Shown here piece by piece: positions 44,454 to 53,563 of a stretch of 61,249 nucleotides of DNA. Position 1 is the first letter of the stretch. Every line of letters starts with the position of its first letter. The stretch spans positions 80,267-141,515 of the forward strand of contig DLHY01000051.1 in the NCBI GenBank assembly GCA_002483445.1, read 5' to 3'. The notes under the pieces are model-generated. The model did not search any database. It was not told where the DNA came from and saw nothing but the letters and a program-made list of their open reading frames with translations. This DNA comes from Blastocatellia bacterium UBA7656 (GTDB lineage Bacteria > Acidobacteriota > Blastocatellia > UBA7656). The position numbers and the translations under genes are program-made.

Positions 44454-47036
44454 ATGTGTATTCATCGCGCAAAGTTCTCTTTGCCCGCGCCGCTGAAATC
44501 TCATTGGAGAATTCTCACCGTTTTTCTGCTTGCGCTGATTCTGTCAGCCGTTTCTCCTTCGCCTGATGTCAGAGCAGGCCGCTCACGGCGACTGCAATCG
44601 GGCGATATTCCTCAGGGGCTGACGATACTGAAATCTTCCGCCCCGATGACTCAGTTCAAATTCAAAAGCGATTACAAAATCCCCAGAGACTTCTTCGATC
44701 CCGGATCGAAGGCTTTCAAAAAGACAGTGCCTATAATCGGCAATCCCATTTCTTCACTCGGCGCAACTCAACTCAACGCAGGCCTCGCCGACACCGTCGT
44801 CCGTCGATTGGAAACAGCGATGCTGCCGTCTGTGGGAAGCAGCGATACTATTCCGATTGAAATAGTCGCGCTCTCGCTTGTGAGCGTCGAACCCATAACG
44901 GTCAAATACAGCGGTGGGCCGAGCCAGCAGTGGAACGTAAGCGTCATACTTTCAAGCACCCCGCAGCCGCAGGGAATGATGACCATAAGGAAAGACACTC
45001 CCACCGGAGGAACATTCGACGCCACATTTCCTGTCCTGCCGAGACTCATATTCACTCGCGTCGGCGACAACGCCCAGCGAATTCTCGACGCGGGCGCGAG
45101 CGGCCTGGATGTGATCAATCTGAGAATCGAGCGCGCGCCGTGGGTTACGGATTGTATGCCCGGAAGCCTCGTCCTTCCCGGGGTGAGCGAACAGTTCTGT
45201 CCGGGAGTTTTTCAACCCTCTGCCAAAAACCTTACGCTTGATCTTATGCCCGCGCCGATCCGTCTGACTGAGTTAGGGGCGGGTCAGGGAGTGATGTTCA
45301 AGCAGATCGATTTCACCTGGACGCAGGCCGTGACGATGAACTCCACCACCGGAGAGATCCTCCTCGATGTTGCCGCGATAAGAGGCGTGATAGGAACCGG
45401 GACGAATTACATCAACGTGTTCACTGGCCTGGGCTGGGTTGTGCAGAACCTGCCGGTCTTCGAAACATTCACTTACCCGATGATCGCCACACGCTTTCAG
45501 ATAGGCGAAGCGAACGGCTCGAATGTCTCTTCGCTTTCGGCCCGTGTCGTCTCTTCGCCTGTTCCCCTGACCGGACAGGTGACAACTCCTTCATCCAGCT
45601 ATCCGGTCGGCGATAAGCAATACAATGCGCAAGGCCGACAGCCTTCAGTGTCGGGCGGGACGGCTCCCGCTCCGCCGCGACCCAATGCCGTATCTTTCAC
45701 GCGCCTTCCGCTCCTTGAGTGCTGCTATCAGGCTAATCATCCGAACATCGAGGCGGCTGACGATCAGTGCGGCCCTGCGGCTATGGCCAACAGCCTTCAG
45801 TGGCTCGAAGACACTTTTCGGATCAATATCCCTCATCCGCATCAACAGGGACTCGGCAACGACGGTTCGCTGGTCGGCGAACTCGATCAGGCCATGAATC
45901 GCGGATTCAGAGACCGCCGCGATGGCGACCCCATATCGGACGAGGACTTTCTCGAAGGCAAGCTCGAATACATCGCAGACAACGGACTCGGAGACAAGCT
46001 CACCGTCAAGCACCAGGATGACGGCGCGGGCGGAAGTCTTCCGGGCGGAGCCGACTTCACACGTCACGGGCTGACATCGACGGGAAACGGATCAACGACG
46101 GCGGACTTCATCATAAAAGAAATATGCGATGGAGAAGATGTCGAACTCGGCTTCACATATCCCGGAGGGGGAGGACACTGGGTTAATGTCGTGAAGGCTG
46201 GTCGCATCAACGGCGTGCCTTTCATCGGTCACGTTTCGGATACCGATCAGTCGGATGATACTCAGGGGACGGGACAGGTCGATTTCAGCTTCCTCCTTGA
46301 TTCAGACGGCGACGGATTGCCCAACCTCGTGAATGATGCTAATGCTCCCAACGCCGATATCGTCGTGTCGGAATCGCCCAAAGAAGGAAACCCTCCGACC
46401 ATCCCACCCGGCTCGGACACTTTCCCGACAGGCGGAAGCGTGACCCTGCAACTTCAAACGCAGCAGGTGACAGTTGCTCTCTCGTCTCAGGGCTTGACCA
46501 ACACGGTCATCACTCGACAGGGACAGGTCGGAGCAACGATTGACACGGAAATGGTGAGCCTCGAATTGCGCGGATTCAGTTCGCTGCTCGGAATGGTCGA
46601 GGTCAAAATAGGCATGTCTGAGGGACTCAATGCCACGAGCGGACGCCTCACAAACATTCAGCAGAGACCCGACGGAAGCCTTTTGATGGCTGACAGCTTC
46701 TTCGACATTTTCTGCCAGATAGATTTCGATGAGCCAGGCGGGGGGCGTGTAATGGCGAAAAATCAAACAGCCCTGCGCGCCACTGCCCAGCCACAATTGA
46801 CCAGTTTGTGGAATACATCGGGCAATTGCGCGCAGTTCATCTGGCAGGGAATGGAGACGCTGATAGGAGGGAGAGGACCGGTGATGCTTACAGGATTGAT
46901 TTTGATTCCGAATCTCAACGCGCCCGGCACCGCTTGCGCCTCCGGTCCCACTTCGCTCAGGGGTCGGCGTGACAGCCGTCACTTCTCGCCCGTGACGCGG
47001 CTCATAGCTTTCCAACATCGAGAGCGTTTAAGGTGA
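44454..47036 (+). CDS. Large secreted protein with C39-like cysteine peptidase region
   Basis: 860 residues, RBS AGGAGGT seven bases before the ATG. Signal peptide ILTVFLLALILSAVSPSP. Residues ~40-400 are strand-rich and unassigned. Around residue 440, ADDQCGPAAMANSLQWL, and later GGGGHWVNVVKAG, give the Cys and His of a papain-like C39 fold peptidase. DSDGDGLPN near 616 is a thrombospondin type-3-like calcium loop, and the rest is strand-rich. A secreted protease or a peptidase-like enzyme is inferred; the substrate is unknown. No link with the aromatic genes that follow is evident beyond adjacency. Confidence 0.75.
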   Translation: MCIHRAKFSLPAPLKSHWRILTVFLLALILSAVSPSPDVRAGRSRRLQSGDIPQGLTILKSSAPMTQFKFKSDYKIPRDFFDPGSKAFKKTVPIIGNPISSLGATQLNAGLADTVVRRLETAMLPSVGSSDTIPIEIVALSLVSVEPITVKYSGGPSQQWNVSVILSSTPQPQGMMTIRKDTPTGGTFDATFPVLPRLIFTRVGDNAQRILDAGASGLDVINLRIERAPWVTDCMPGSLVLPGVSEQFCPGVFQPSAKNLTLDLMPAPIRLTELGAGQGVMFKQIDFTWTQAVTMNSTTGEILLDVAAIRGVIGTGTNYINVFTGLGWVVQNLPVFETFTYPMIATRFQIGEANGSNVSSLSARVVSSPVPLTGQVTTPSSSYPVGDKQYNAQGRQPSVSGGTAPAPPRPNAVSFTRLPLLECCYQANHPNIEAADDQCGPAAMANSLQWLEDTFRINIPHPHQQGLGNDGSLVGELDQAMNRGFRDRRDGDPISDEDFLEGKLEYIADNGLGDKLTVKHQDDGAGGSLPGGADFTRHGLTSTGNGSTTADFIIKEICDGEDVELGFTYPGGGGHWVNVVKAGRINGVPFIGHVSDTDQSDDTQGTGQVDFSFLLDSDGDGLPNLVNDANAPNADIVVSESPKEGNPPTIPPGSDTFPTGGSVTLQLQTQQVTVALSSQGLTNTVITRQGQVGATIDTEMVSLELRGFSSLLGMVEVKIGMSEGLNATSGRLTNIQQRPDGSLLMADSFFDIFCQIDFDEPGGGRVMAKNQTALRATAQPQLTSLWNTSGNCAQFIWQGMETLIGGRGPVMLTGLILIPNLNAPGTACASGPTSLRGRRDSRHFSPVTRLIAFQHRERLR

Positions 47037-47055
47037 GCAAAAGGAGAAAACCGAG

Positions 47056-47913
47056 ATGCCGGATAAGATCAAAGCCATCGATTTCATGTATTACGTCGCC
47101 ACGCGCGAGTTCATCGAGCAGTGGGATCGCGCGAAAGAAGGCGAACTGATATGCCGCATGGAGCGAGCTATCGGGGGATTGCCGCGCTACAACTCCATCG
47201 AAGACATGATCGCGTTGATGGATGAAGCCGGGGTCGAAAAGGTCTTCATCGCTCAATGCAAGATGTGGTCATACTGGCGCAAGTGGATGTACATGGACAC
47301 GAAGCTCGAAGACGTGCTTCAGTACACCGAAAAATATCCGCGCCGTTTCGTCGGCCTCGCCGGATACAATCCGTTTCGAATCCGTGAGAGTTTGCAGGAG
47401 ATTGAAACCGCCGTCCGCAAATACGGATTCCGCGGCGTCTACGTTCACATCTACGGCTTCGACATCCCGCTCAACGACCGCAAGATGTATCCGCTTTATG
47501 CCAAATGCGTCGAGCTTGATGTTCCCGTCTCGATGCAGGTGGGACATGTGCTTGAAGCGATGCCGAGCGATGCGGGACGCCCTATGCAGCTTGATCGCAT
47601 AGCGTGCGACTTTCCCGATTTGAAAATCGTCGGCGCGCACACGGGCTGGCCGTGGGTCGATGAACTGATCTCGGTTTGTTACAAGTGGGATAACATTTGG
47701 TTCGGCGTCGATGCGTGGTCGCCCAAATACCTTTCGCCGCAGGTCATTCAATTCATCAACTCTCGATTGGGGCGCGACCGCTCGGTGTGGGGGACGAACG
47801 GATTGCCGTGGAAAGAAAACCTCAGTCAGCTTGACGAGCTTGGGTTGAAAGAAGACGTGAAGCGAAAGCTGCTGCGTGATAACGCAGTGGAGTTGTTCAA
47901 GCTGGAAGGTTAG
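47056..47913 (+). CDS. Amidohydrolase-2-fold protein with altered metal ligands
   Basis: 285 residues of the TIM-barrel amidohydrolase/ACMSD-like family (IEDMIALMDEAGVEKVFI, YPRRFVGLAGYNPF, DFPDLKIVGAHTGWPWVDE). The N-terminal HxH metal pair is absent: the place reads IDFMYYVATREF. The late Asp of GSDxP reads WGTNGLPW. H residues in VGHVLEAM and GAHTGWPW remain. The usual (de)carboxylating or hydrolytic chemistry may therefore be changed or lost. RBS AAGGAG. It starts a unit with an SDR and benzoyl-CoA reductase-type genes, so a thioester ring-compound function is suggested. Confidence 0.82.
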   Translation: MPDKIKAIDFMYYVATREFIEQWDRAKEGELICRMERAIGGLPRYNSIEDMIALMDEAGVEKVFIAQCKMWSYWRKWMYMDTKLEDVLQYTEKYPRRFVGLAGYNPFRIRESLQEIETAVRKYGFRGVYVHIYGFDIPLNDRKMYPLYAKCVELDVPVSMQVGHVLEAMPSDAGRPMQLDRIACDFPDLKIVGAHTGWPWVDELISVCYKWDNIWFGVDAWSPKYLSPQVIQFINSRLGRDRSVWGTNGLPWKENLSQLDELGLKEDVKRKLLRDNAVELFKLEG

Positions 47914-47944
47914 CGCGACTTCAACGGGCTTACATTAGGAGGGG

Positions 47945-48110
47945 TACTCGACGCAGAGACGCAGCGTTGTCCGGCAAGCTGCCAGCTTGCCGCAGGCTTT
48001 CGCGCCTCGCCGCTGGAAAGCAACAGTCCTTTGCTCGAAGCAACGACAAGCTGGCAGCTTGTCGAACATACAAGACGCGAAGACGCAGAGTCGGCGCAGA
48101 GAGGGCATTC
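47945..48110. repeat. Cluster of palindromes between amidohydrolase and SDR genes
   Basis: Contains GCAAGCTGCCAGCTTGC and ACAAGCTGGCAGCTTGT, each a near-perfect palindrome, placed between GACGCAGAGACGCAG and GACGCGAAGACGCAGAG units. Dispersed intergenic repeat type; open frames through it are not genes. Confidence 0.7.
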
Positions 48111-48127
48111 TATGCCGGAGATTTTTT

Positions 48128-48904
48128 ATGAACCTCATCAACTTTGAAAACAAAACCGTTCTCATAACCGGCGGAGCGCGCGGCATTGGTCGCGCCATCG
48201 CGGGTATGTTCGCCGAACAGGGCGCGGACGTGATGATAGGCGATTTCCGAATCGAAGACGCCCAAATCGCCGCTGGCGAAATCAGTCTCTCGACAGGCCG
48301 TCGCATTGAAGCCATGCGCGCGGATGTCACTGACTTCGAGCAGGTCAAAAAGCTTGTCGGCGAAACTATTCGTCGCTTCGACAAAATCGATGTGCTTGTA
48401 AACAGCGCGGGCTGGGATCGCTTGATGCCCTTCGTCAAAACGACGCCCGATCTTTGGGAGCGCATCATCTCGGTCAACTTTCGCGGAGTTCTTCACACCT
48501 GTCACACTACGCTTCCGCACATGTGCGAGCGCAAACAGGGAAGCATCATCAACATAAGTTCCGACACCGCCCGCGTCGGGTCGTTTGGCGAAGCGATCTA
48601 TGCCGCATCGAAAGCCGCCATCATAGCTTTTTCGAAAACCCTCGCCCGCGAACATGCCCGCGACCATATCCGCGTCAACGCTGTATGTCCCGGTCTTGTC
48701 GAGACGCCGCTCATCGAAGAGATGCGCGCAGATGATGATTTCACGGCGAAGATATTAGGCTCGATAGTCAACTACATTCCTTTCAAGCGACTGGGACGGC
48801 CTGAAGAAATCGCCCCGGTGGTTTTATTCCTCGCCTCCGACGCGGCGAGCTACATCACGGGCCAGATATTGAGCGTCAACGGCGGCTTGAACATGGTGGG
48901 ATAG
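48128..48904 (+). CDS. SDR-family dehydrogenase (hydroxyacyl-CoA dehydrogenase-like)
   Basis: 258 residues from the ATG at 48128. Rossmann motif TGGARGIGRAIA, NSAG, active-site Ser in INISSDTARV and YAASK (Tyr, Lys); VNAVCPGLVETPL and the C-terminal ITGQILSVNGG. It resembles BadH-like 2-hydroxycyclohexanecarboxyl-CoA dehydrogenases and FabG. Oxidation of a ring hydroxyl of a CoA thioester after ring reduction is the likely role given the next genes. NAD preference is suggested by the acidic residue in MIGDFRIED. Confidence 0.87.
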   Translation: MNLINFENKTVLITGGARGIGRAIAGMFAEQGADVMIGDFRIEDAQIAAGEISLSTGRRIEAMRADVTDFEQVKKLVGETIRRFDKIDVLVNSAGWDRLMPFVKTTPDLWERIISVNFRGVLHTCHTTLPHMCERKQGSIINISSDTARVGSFGEAIYAASKAAIIAFSKTLAREHARDHIRVNAVCPGLVETPLIEEMRADDDFTAKILGSIVNYIPFKRLGRPEEIAPVVLFLASDAASYITGQILSVNGGLNMVG

Positions 48905-48907
48905 GGA

Positions 48908-49060
48908 ACAGGTGACAGGGAACAGGGAACAGAGGGGTCAAGATGGAACCGGTAAAAGACACAGCGGAAAAAGCAAGGGGTTATGAGGGACAGCAGACGG
49001 GCAGCGGCGGGCAACTGGAAATCGAACCCTATAACCTGTCCCCTGTTCCCTGTCACCTGT
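48908..49060. repeat. 20-bp perfect inverted repeat around the bcrC start
   Basis: ACAGGTGACAGGGAACAGGG (48908-48927) and CCCTGTTCCCTGTCACCTGT (49041-49060) are exact reverse complements. The bcrC ATG (48943) lies between them, and the right arm is translated as the protein's residues ~33-40. Confidence 0.85.
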
Positions 49061-50205
49061 CACCTCCCTCTCCCCTGCCGGAAGAAATAATCTACGACCT
49101 GAATTTCGCGACCGTCCGCGAGTGGAAGTCCGGTCATCCCGGCGGAAAAGCCATCGCTTACTTTCCTGTCTACGCGCCGGTCGAAATCATTCACGCCTGC
49201 GGGATGCTGCCCGTCGGTCTTAACGGCGCAGGCGACCGGCTGGATATTCAACACGCCGACGCGCGCTTCGGCTCGTTTATATGTTCGATAGTCAAAACCA
49301 CTCTTGAGCTTGGACTGACCGGGCATCTCGATCCGTTCGATGGTTTTCTCTTTTCGTCGATTTGCGATTCGGCGCGAAATCTCTGCTTCGTGATGAAGCG
49401 CAATTTCCCGGATATGTATGTCGATTTTCTGCATCTGCCTCACAATCCTGAGACGACGGCCAGCGCAGAGTTTCTCAAGAGCGAATACCTGCGCCTGAGA
49501 GACAACCTCGAACGAATGGGCGGACGGCGCGCGGATGATGACGCATTGCGCCGCTCGATCAGACTCTACAACGAGAATCGCGCCGTGATGCGTCAGCTTT
49601 ACGATCTTCGACAGGAGAATCCGCACCTGATTCGCGCGTCGGAACTATACACGCTCGTTCGCGCAGGAAATTTCCTGATGGTCGAAGAACACACCGAGAT
49701 GCTCTGGAACGCGATAGAAGACGTGGCAGGGCGCACAGCAAAGTCGCGGGATTCGATTCGCGTGGTCATCGAAGGCTCTTTCTGCGAGCAGCCGCCCCTC
49801 GATCTCATCCGACTGATGGAAGAAGCGGGCTGCTACGTAGTCGACGACGATTTCGGGCTTGGTCGAAGTTGGATCAATGAGGATGTGCCGCTGGATGAAG
49901 ACCCGCTGACGGCATTGGCTGAAAGTTATATTGATCGATCCGTTTATTCGTCGGTGAGGCACGATTTCCGCAAGCCACGCTTCAAGGGCTTGATCGAAAA
50001 AGTTCGGCAGAGGCGAGCCGATGCGGTGATTTTTCTGATCGCCAAATTCTGCGAGCCTGCCGAGTTCGATTACGTGTTGTTCAAACGCGAGCTTGAACGC
50101 GAAGGCATCCCGCATCTCCTGCTTGAATTCGAAGAGAAATCCTTCACCTTCGAGCGACTGCGGACGGAAGTAGAGACCTTCGTCGAATCGCTGCTCTTCG
50201 ATTGA
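48943..50205 (+). CDS. bcrC: Benzoyl-CoA reductase subunit C-like (2-hydroxyacyl-CoA dehydratase family)
   Basis: 420 residues. Fe-S subunit of the ATP-dependent class I benzoyl-CoA reductase/2-hydroxyacyl-CoA dehydratase family. Features: FPVYAPVEIIHACGMLPVGL, FICSIVKTTLE, SSICDSARNLC, FLHLPHNPETT, EGSFCEQPPLD and KFCEPAEFDY with conserved Cys. The first ~45 residues are encoded by a dispersed inverted repeat (see 48908-49060) and have no family counterpart; no better start lies downstream. Gene order C-B-ATPase-ATPase matches bcrCBAD. Two distinct ATPase genes favour benzoyl-CoA reductase over a dehydratase, which normally has one activator, but substrate must be inferred. Confidence 0.82.
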   Translation: MEPVKDTAEKARGYEGQQTGSGGQLEIEPYNLSPVPCHLSPPSPLPEEIIYDLNFATVREWKSGHPGGKAIAYFPVYAPVEIIHACGMLPVGLNGAGDRLDIQHADARFGSFICSIVKTTLELGLTGHLDPFDGFLFSSICDSARNLCFVMKRNFPDMYVDFLHLPHNPETTASAEFLKSEYLRLRDNLERMGGRRADDDALRRSIRLYNENRAVMRQLYDLRQENPHLIRASELYTLVRAGNFLMVEEHTEMLWNAIEDVAGRTAKSRDSIRVVIEGSFCEQPPLDLIRLMEEAGCYVVDDDFGLGRSWINEDVPLDEDPLTALAESYIDRSVYSSVRHDFRKPRFKGLIEKVRQRRADAVIFLIAKFCEPAEFDYVLFKRELEREGIPHLLLEFEEKSFTFERLRTEVETFVESLLFD

Positions 50206-50219
50206 TCGATCAACGCTTC

Positions 50220-50281
50220 GCCACGGGGGACACAGACTTTTATAGAGATAAGCTCTCCTCCTTATCTGTGCCCTCTGTGGC
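50220..50281. repeat. Inverted repeat between bcrC and bcrB
   Basis: GCCACGGGGGACACAG (from 50220) pairs with CTGTGCCCTCTGTGGC (ending 50281) at 13 of 16 positions. Another member of the dispersed CACAGAG-type family, 18 bases before the bcrB start. Confidence 0.7.
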
Positions 50282-50298
50282 TTCTCTAAGGGAGAAGT

Positions 50299-51600
50299 AT
50301 GCAACAGGCAGGCAAGACGGAATATCGCGGCGGGCTGCATCAGCGGCAGAAAGAGTTGATGCTCCGCTGGTATGATCGGCTCGACGTGTCCGCTTCGACC
50401 GGGCGACCTCCTACGGTTTCGATGATGATATCGGGCAATCCGGTCGAGTTGCTCGAAGGCTTCGGCGCGCTGCCGATCTACCCTGAAATCAACGCGCTTC
50501 AACTCGCCATCCGGCACGAATCGCTTGAGCCGATACTAGCAGCCGAAGAGATGGGATACGCATCTGAAAACTGCGCTTATGTGAAAGCCGACATAGGAGC
50601 GTGGATGAAGGGCATCACGCCTACGGGCGGGCGGTTGCCTGTGCCGACGCTTGCGCTTTGCAATTTCGTCGGCTGCAACACCTACCTCAAATGGTACGAA
50701 CATATCGCCGCGCTTATGAACGCCCCACTCTACACCATAGACGTTCCCTTTATGCGAGAGGATCGTCCTTCGAAAGATGATGTCACTTATGTCGTTCGCC
50801 AGTTGATGGAGTTCGTCAAAAAATTCGAAGCTCTGACCGGGATAAAATTCGATTACGACCGATTCAAGGAAGCCGTTCGGCATTCAAACCGCGCCGAGGA
50901 CTTGTGGTCGCAGATAAAACACCTCGCGCGAAAATCGCCCTCGCCTTTCGACGCCTACTTCGACGCGATCACTTTGATGGGGCCGCTTTATGTTTATCGC
51001 GGCACCGAAGATGGTGTCGATTTTTTCGAAATGGCTCTCGCTGAAATGCAGGAGAAAGTCGATAGTGGTGAGGGAGTGTATGACACGGAGCGATTTCGAG
51101 TAGTGATAGAAGGGCCGCCGCCTTACCCGTTCTTCCGCACGTTTCGCGATATGTTCGCCAAATGGAAAGCTACGGCTGTCGCTTCGACTTATTCGACGGT
51201 GGGAGGACTTTGGGAATTCGGGTTCAGGCACGATGCCAGGGAGCCTTTCGAAGCTGTAGCGCTTCACATGATCGAGCATAACGTGACGAATCGAAATTAC
51301 CTTCAGCGATACGATCAGATCGAACGTTATATCGAAGACTGGCGGGCTGACGGATTGATAATTCATTTCGTGAAGAGTTGTCGCTTGTTCTCAGCGGGTC
51401 AGGGCGATATGCGCGATTACTTCACACGAAAGCTCGGCATCCCGACTCTTTACATCGAATCCGACCTCGAAGACCCGCGCTATTTTTCCGAGGCGCAACT
51501 GAGGAATCGGATAGACGCTTACTTCGAATCGCTCGATCACCATAAGAGTCAGGCAGTGGTCGGTGACCGGAGTAGGGAACAGGTGACAGGTGACAGGTGA
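50299..51600 (+). CDS. bcrB: Benzoyl-CoA reductase subunit B-like
   Basis: 433 residues, ATG preceded by AAGGGAGAAG. Second Fe-S subunit of the reductase core, partner of BcrC. SMMISGNPVELLEGFGALPI, AAEEMGYASENCAYVKADIG, ALCNFVGCNTYLKWYEH, VIEGPPPYPF and HFVKSCRLFSAGQGD match the larger subunit. Length agrees with BcrB/BzdO. The last ~15 residues (VVGDRSREQVTGDR) and the stop codon are supplied by a dispersed repeat, so the native end was probably near YFESLDHH. Confidence 0.83.
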   Translation: MQQAGKTEYRGGLHQRQKELMLRWYDRLDVSASTGRPPTVSMMISGNPVELLEGFGALPIYPEINALQLAIRHESLEPILAAEEMGYASENCAYVKADIGAWMKGITPTGGRLPVPTLALCNFVGCNTYLKWYEHIAALMNAPLYTIDVPFMREDRPSKDDVTYVVRQLMEFVKKFEALTGIKFDYDRFKEAVRHSNRAEDLWSQIKHLARKSPSPFDAYFDAITLMGPLYVYRGTEDGVDFFEMALAEMQEKVDSGEGVYDTERFRVVIEGPPPYPFFRTFRDMFAKWKATAVASTYSTVGGLWEFGFRHDAREPFEAVALHMIEHNVTNRNYLQRYDQIERYIEDWRADGLIIHFVKSCRLFSAGQGDMRDYFTRKLGIPTLYIESDLEDPRYFSEAQLRNRIDAYFESLDHHKSQAVVGDRSREQVTGDR

Positions 51601-51636
51601 CAGTCGTGATATCTGCGGGCCTGTAACCTGTTCCCT
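51574..51636. repeat. Inverted repeat at the bcrB 3' end
   Basis: AGGGAACAGGT (51574-51584) and ACCTGTTCCCT (51626-51636) are perfect complements. The left arm is coding and contains the end of bcrB. Same family as 48908-49060. Confidence 0.8.
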
Positions 51637-51673
51637 TCCACCTCCTGACTCCAGACTCTCCGAAGGAGGACAA

Positions 51674-52507
51674 ATGAGATTCGCAGCCGGGGTCGATGTC
51701 GGTTCTACGCAATCGAAAGCAGTCGTGGTCGAAGAGAGCCGCGGCATAATCGGTCGCGCGCTCGTTGACACGGGAGCAAACGTCACCCGCGCAGCCGAGA
51801 ACGCTTTTCATCTCGCCTGTCGCCAATCGGGCATCTCTCCGCACGATGTCGGCTATGTCGTAGGCACGGGCTACGGGCGATATAAAATCACTTTCGGCAA
51901 CACGCAGATGACCGAGATAAGCTGCCACGCTCGCGGCGCGCACTATGTTTTTCCAAACACCCGAACCGTAATCGATATGGGCGGACAGGATTCGAAAGCG
52001 ATAAGCGTAGGAGCGGATGGCGAGGTTCTCGACTTCGTGATGAATGACAAATGCGCCGCTGGCACGGGCCGTTTTCTATCGAACGCCGCAGATGTGATGG
52101 GCATAGGGCTTGATGAAGTCGGCCCGATTTCGCTTCAAGGCACAAGGCCGGTGAAAATCGCAACTGTCTGCACAGTGTTCGTCGAGTCGGACATTCTTTC
52201 TTATCTTTCGATGGGCAAAAAACCTGAAGACATACTTCGCGGGGTTCATCTGGCTATAGCCAAGCGGACTATTTCGCTTGCGCGAAGAGTCGACATAGAG
52301 CCTGAGATAACGATGACCGGAGGCGTGGCGCGCAATTCGGGTATGGTTTGCGCGCTTGAAGAAGTTCTCGGCGCTCATCTTCAAGTAAGCCCCGACGCGC
52401 ATTTTATGGGAGCGATAGGCGCGGCGCTCTTCGCTCTGGATAAAATGGATCAGAGCTTTGAGTCTGCGGTGTGGAGGACTTCTCTATGCGATACGTTGCA
52501 GGAATAG
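51674..52507 (+). CDS. BcrA/BcrD-type ATPase (activase), first of pair
   Basis: 277 residues from the ATG at 51674 with GAAGGAGGA upstream. ASKHA-fold ATPase that transfers electrons to the reductase core at the cost of ATP. FAAGVDVGSTQSKAVVVE (phosphate loop), VIDMGGQDSKAISV, NDKCAAGTGRF (Cys bridging a 4Fe-4S cluster), IATVCTVFVESDI (second Cys) and MTGGVARNSGM. Both cluster Cys are present. Its end overlaps the next ATPase by 22 bases. By position it would be BcrA (BzdP/Q in the Azoarcus naming, whose ~280-residue lengths it matches better). Confidence 0.88.
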   Translation: MRFAAGVDVGSTQSKAVVVEESRGIIGRALVDTGANVTRAAENAFHLACRQSGISPHDVGYVVGTGYGRYKITFGNTQMTEISCHARGAHYVFPNTRTVIDMGGQDSKAISVGADGEVLDFVMNDKCAAGTGRFLSNAADVMGIGLDEVGPISLQGTRPVKIATVCTVFVESDILSYLSMGKKPEDILRGVHLAIAKRTISLARRVDIEPEITMTGGVARNSGMVCALEEVLGAHLQVSPDAHFMGAIGAALFALDKMDQSFESAVWRTSLCDTLQE

Positions 52508-53370
52508 ACGCTGGCACGGGGCTGACGAAAGCCGTCATACTTGCAACCGAGCGCGCCGGGGTGCGGCCCGTCGTCGTCGGTCGCGGGGCAGCCAAAGCGG
52601 GCATCAACGTAGACCGCGCGGCACGGACGGCTCTCGATGCGGCGCTCGACTGTGCAGGGCTTGAGATGATTGATATCTGTTACGTCGCTTCGACGGGGTT
52701 CGGTCGCTATGGCGTGAGCATCCGCGACATTCAGATAACTGAGATAACGAGCGGGGCGAGAGGCGCATTTTTTCTTTTCCCTGAGACTACGTCCCTTCTC
52801 GATATCGGCAGCCAATCGACGCGGGCGGTGAGTTTGAAAGAAGGCGGCAAAGTCGCTTCTTTCAAGACCAACGACAAGTGCGCCGCAGGATCAGGAAGTT
52901 TTATCGTGAGGGCGGCGAAGTATCTTCAAATCGAATTGAGCGAAGTCGGCGAGCTTGCCCTTCAGGCCTCAAGCCCGCAGGCGATCAGTTCCGTGTGCGC
53001 AGTGCTTGCAGAAAGCGAGATCATCAATCACGTCTCGGCAGGCGTTTCGGTCGAAGACATCTTGAGAGGGATTTACGATTCTCTCGCAGAACGAGCAGTG
53101 ATGCTACTCAAGCGAGCCGGATCGATGGAACGTGTAACGTTCATCGGCGGCGTAGCCTGTCAGCGCGGAATGGTGCGCGCTCTGGAAGAACGGCTCGGCA
53201 AGGCGGTCAACGTGCCTGAGCATAGCGAATATGTATGCGCGATGGGCGCGGCCCTTCTCGGACTCAGGAGATTGGACGCGAGTTCGCAGAGAACCGACGC
53301 AGGGCAGGCCGTATGGAATAGCCAACCGGTTTTCGACCCGAAGGAGTTATCCACAGATCAACACAGATAA
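52486..53370 (+). CDS. BcrA/BcrD-type ATPase (activase), second of pair
   Basis: 294 residues from the ATG at 52486 (GGAGG at 52473-52477). Same fold as its neighbour: VAGIDAGTGLTKAVIL, LLDIGSQSTRAVSL, NDKCAAGSGSFI, ISSVCAVLAESEI, FIGGVACQRGM. The second-strand motif has Ser in place of Gly-Gln-Asp (DIGSQST), a difference seen between the two paralogous subunits. Likely forms a heterodimer with the first ATPase. The last codons and stop (KELSTDQHR) come from an inverted repeat at 53350-53439. Confidence 0.86.
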   Translation: MRYVAGIDAGTGLTKAVILATERAGVRPVVVGRGAAKAGINVDRAARTALDAALDCAGLEMIDICYVASTGFGRYGVSIRDIQITEITSGARGAFFLFPETTSLLDIGSQSTRAVSLKEGGKVASFKTNDKCAAGSGSFIVRAAKYLQIELSEVGELALQASSPQAISSVCAVLAESEIINHVSAGVSVEDILRGIYDSLAERAVMLLKRAGSMERVTFIGGVACQRGMVRALEERLGKAVNVPEHSEYVCAMGAALLGLRRLDASSQRTDAGQAVWNSQPVFDPKELSTDQHR

Positions 53371-53439
53371 ACACTGATAAGATGGAAATAGGATGGGCTG
53401 AGAGAACTCCCGGTTTTTTTTATCTGTGTTGATCTATGG
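53350..53439. repeat. Inverted repeat at the 3' end of the second ATPase gene
   Basis: CCACAGATCAACACAGATAAA (from 53351) and the segment 53419-53439 pair at 20 of 21 positions. The stop codon lies inside the left arm. A T-run (CGGTTTTTTTT, 53411-53421) precedes the right arm, so termination activity is possible. Confidence 0.75.
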
Positions 53440-53563
53440 TTTCAATTCGTCTTTCAGTCTGGCGAAAGGGTGATAGAATGTCACGCCGAAGCGACTGGCG
53501 GGAGCGAAACTGCAAAGGCGCGTCACGCTGCCAGCGCGAATTCCATTTGTGAAGCGATTCATT

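Noticed and set aside
47987..48127. N-terminal extension of the SDR gene
   Set aside because: The extension is translated palindromic repeat; the Rossmann fold begins properly from ATG 48128.
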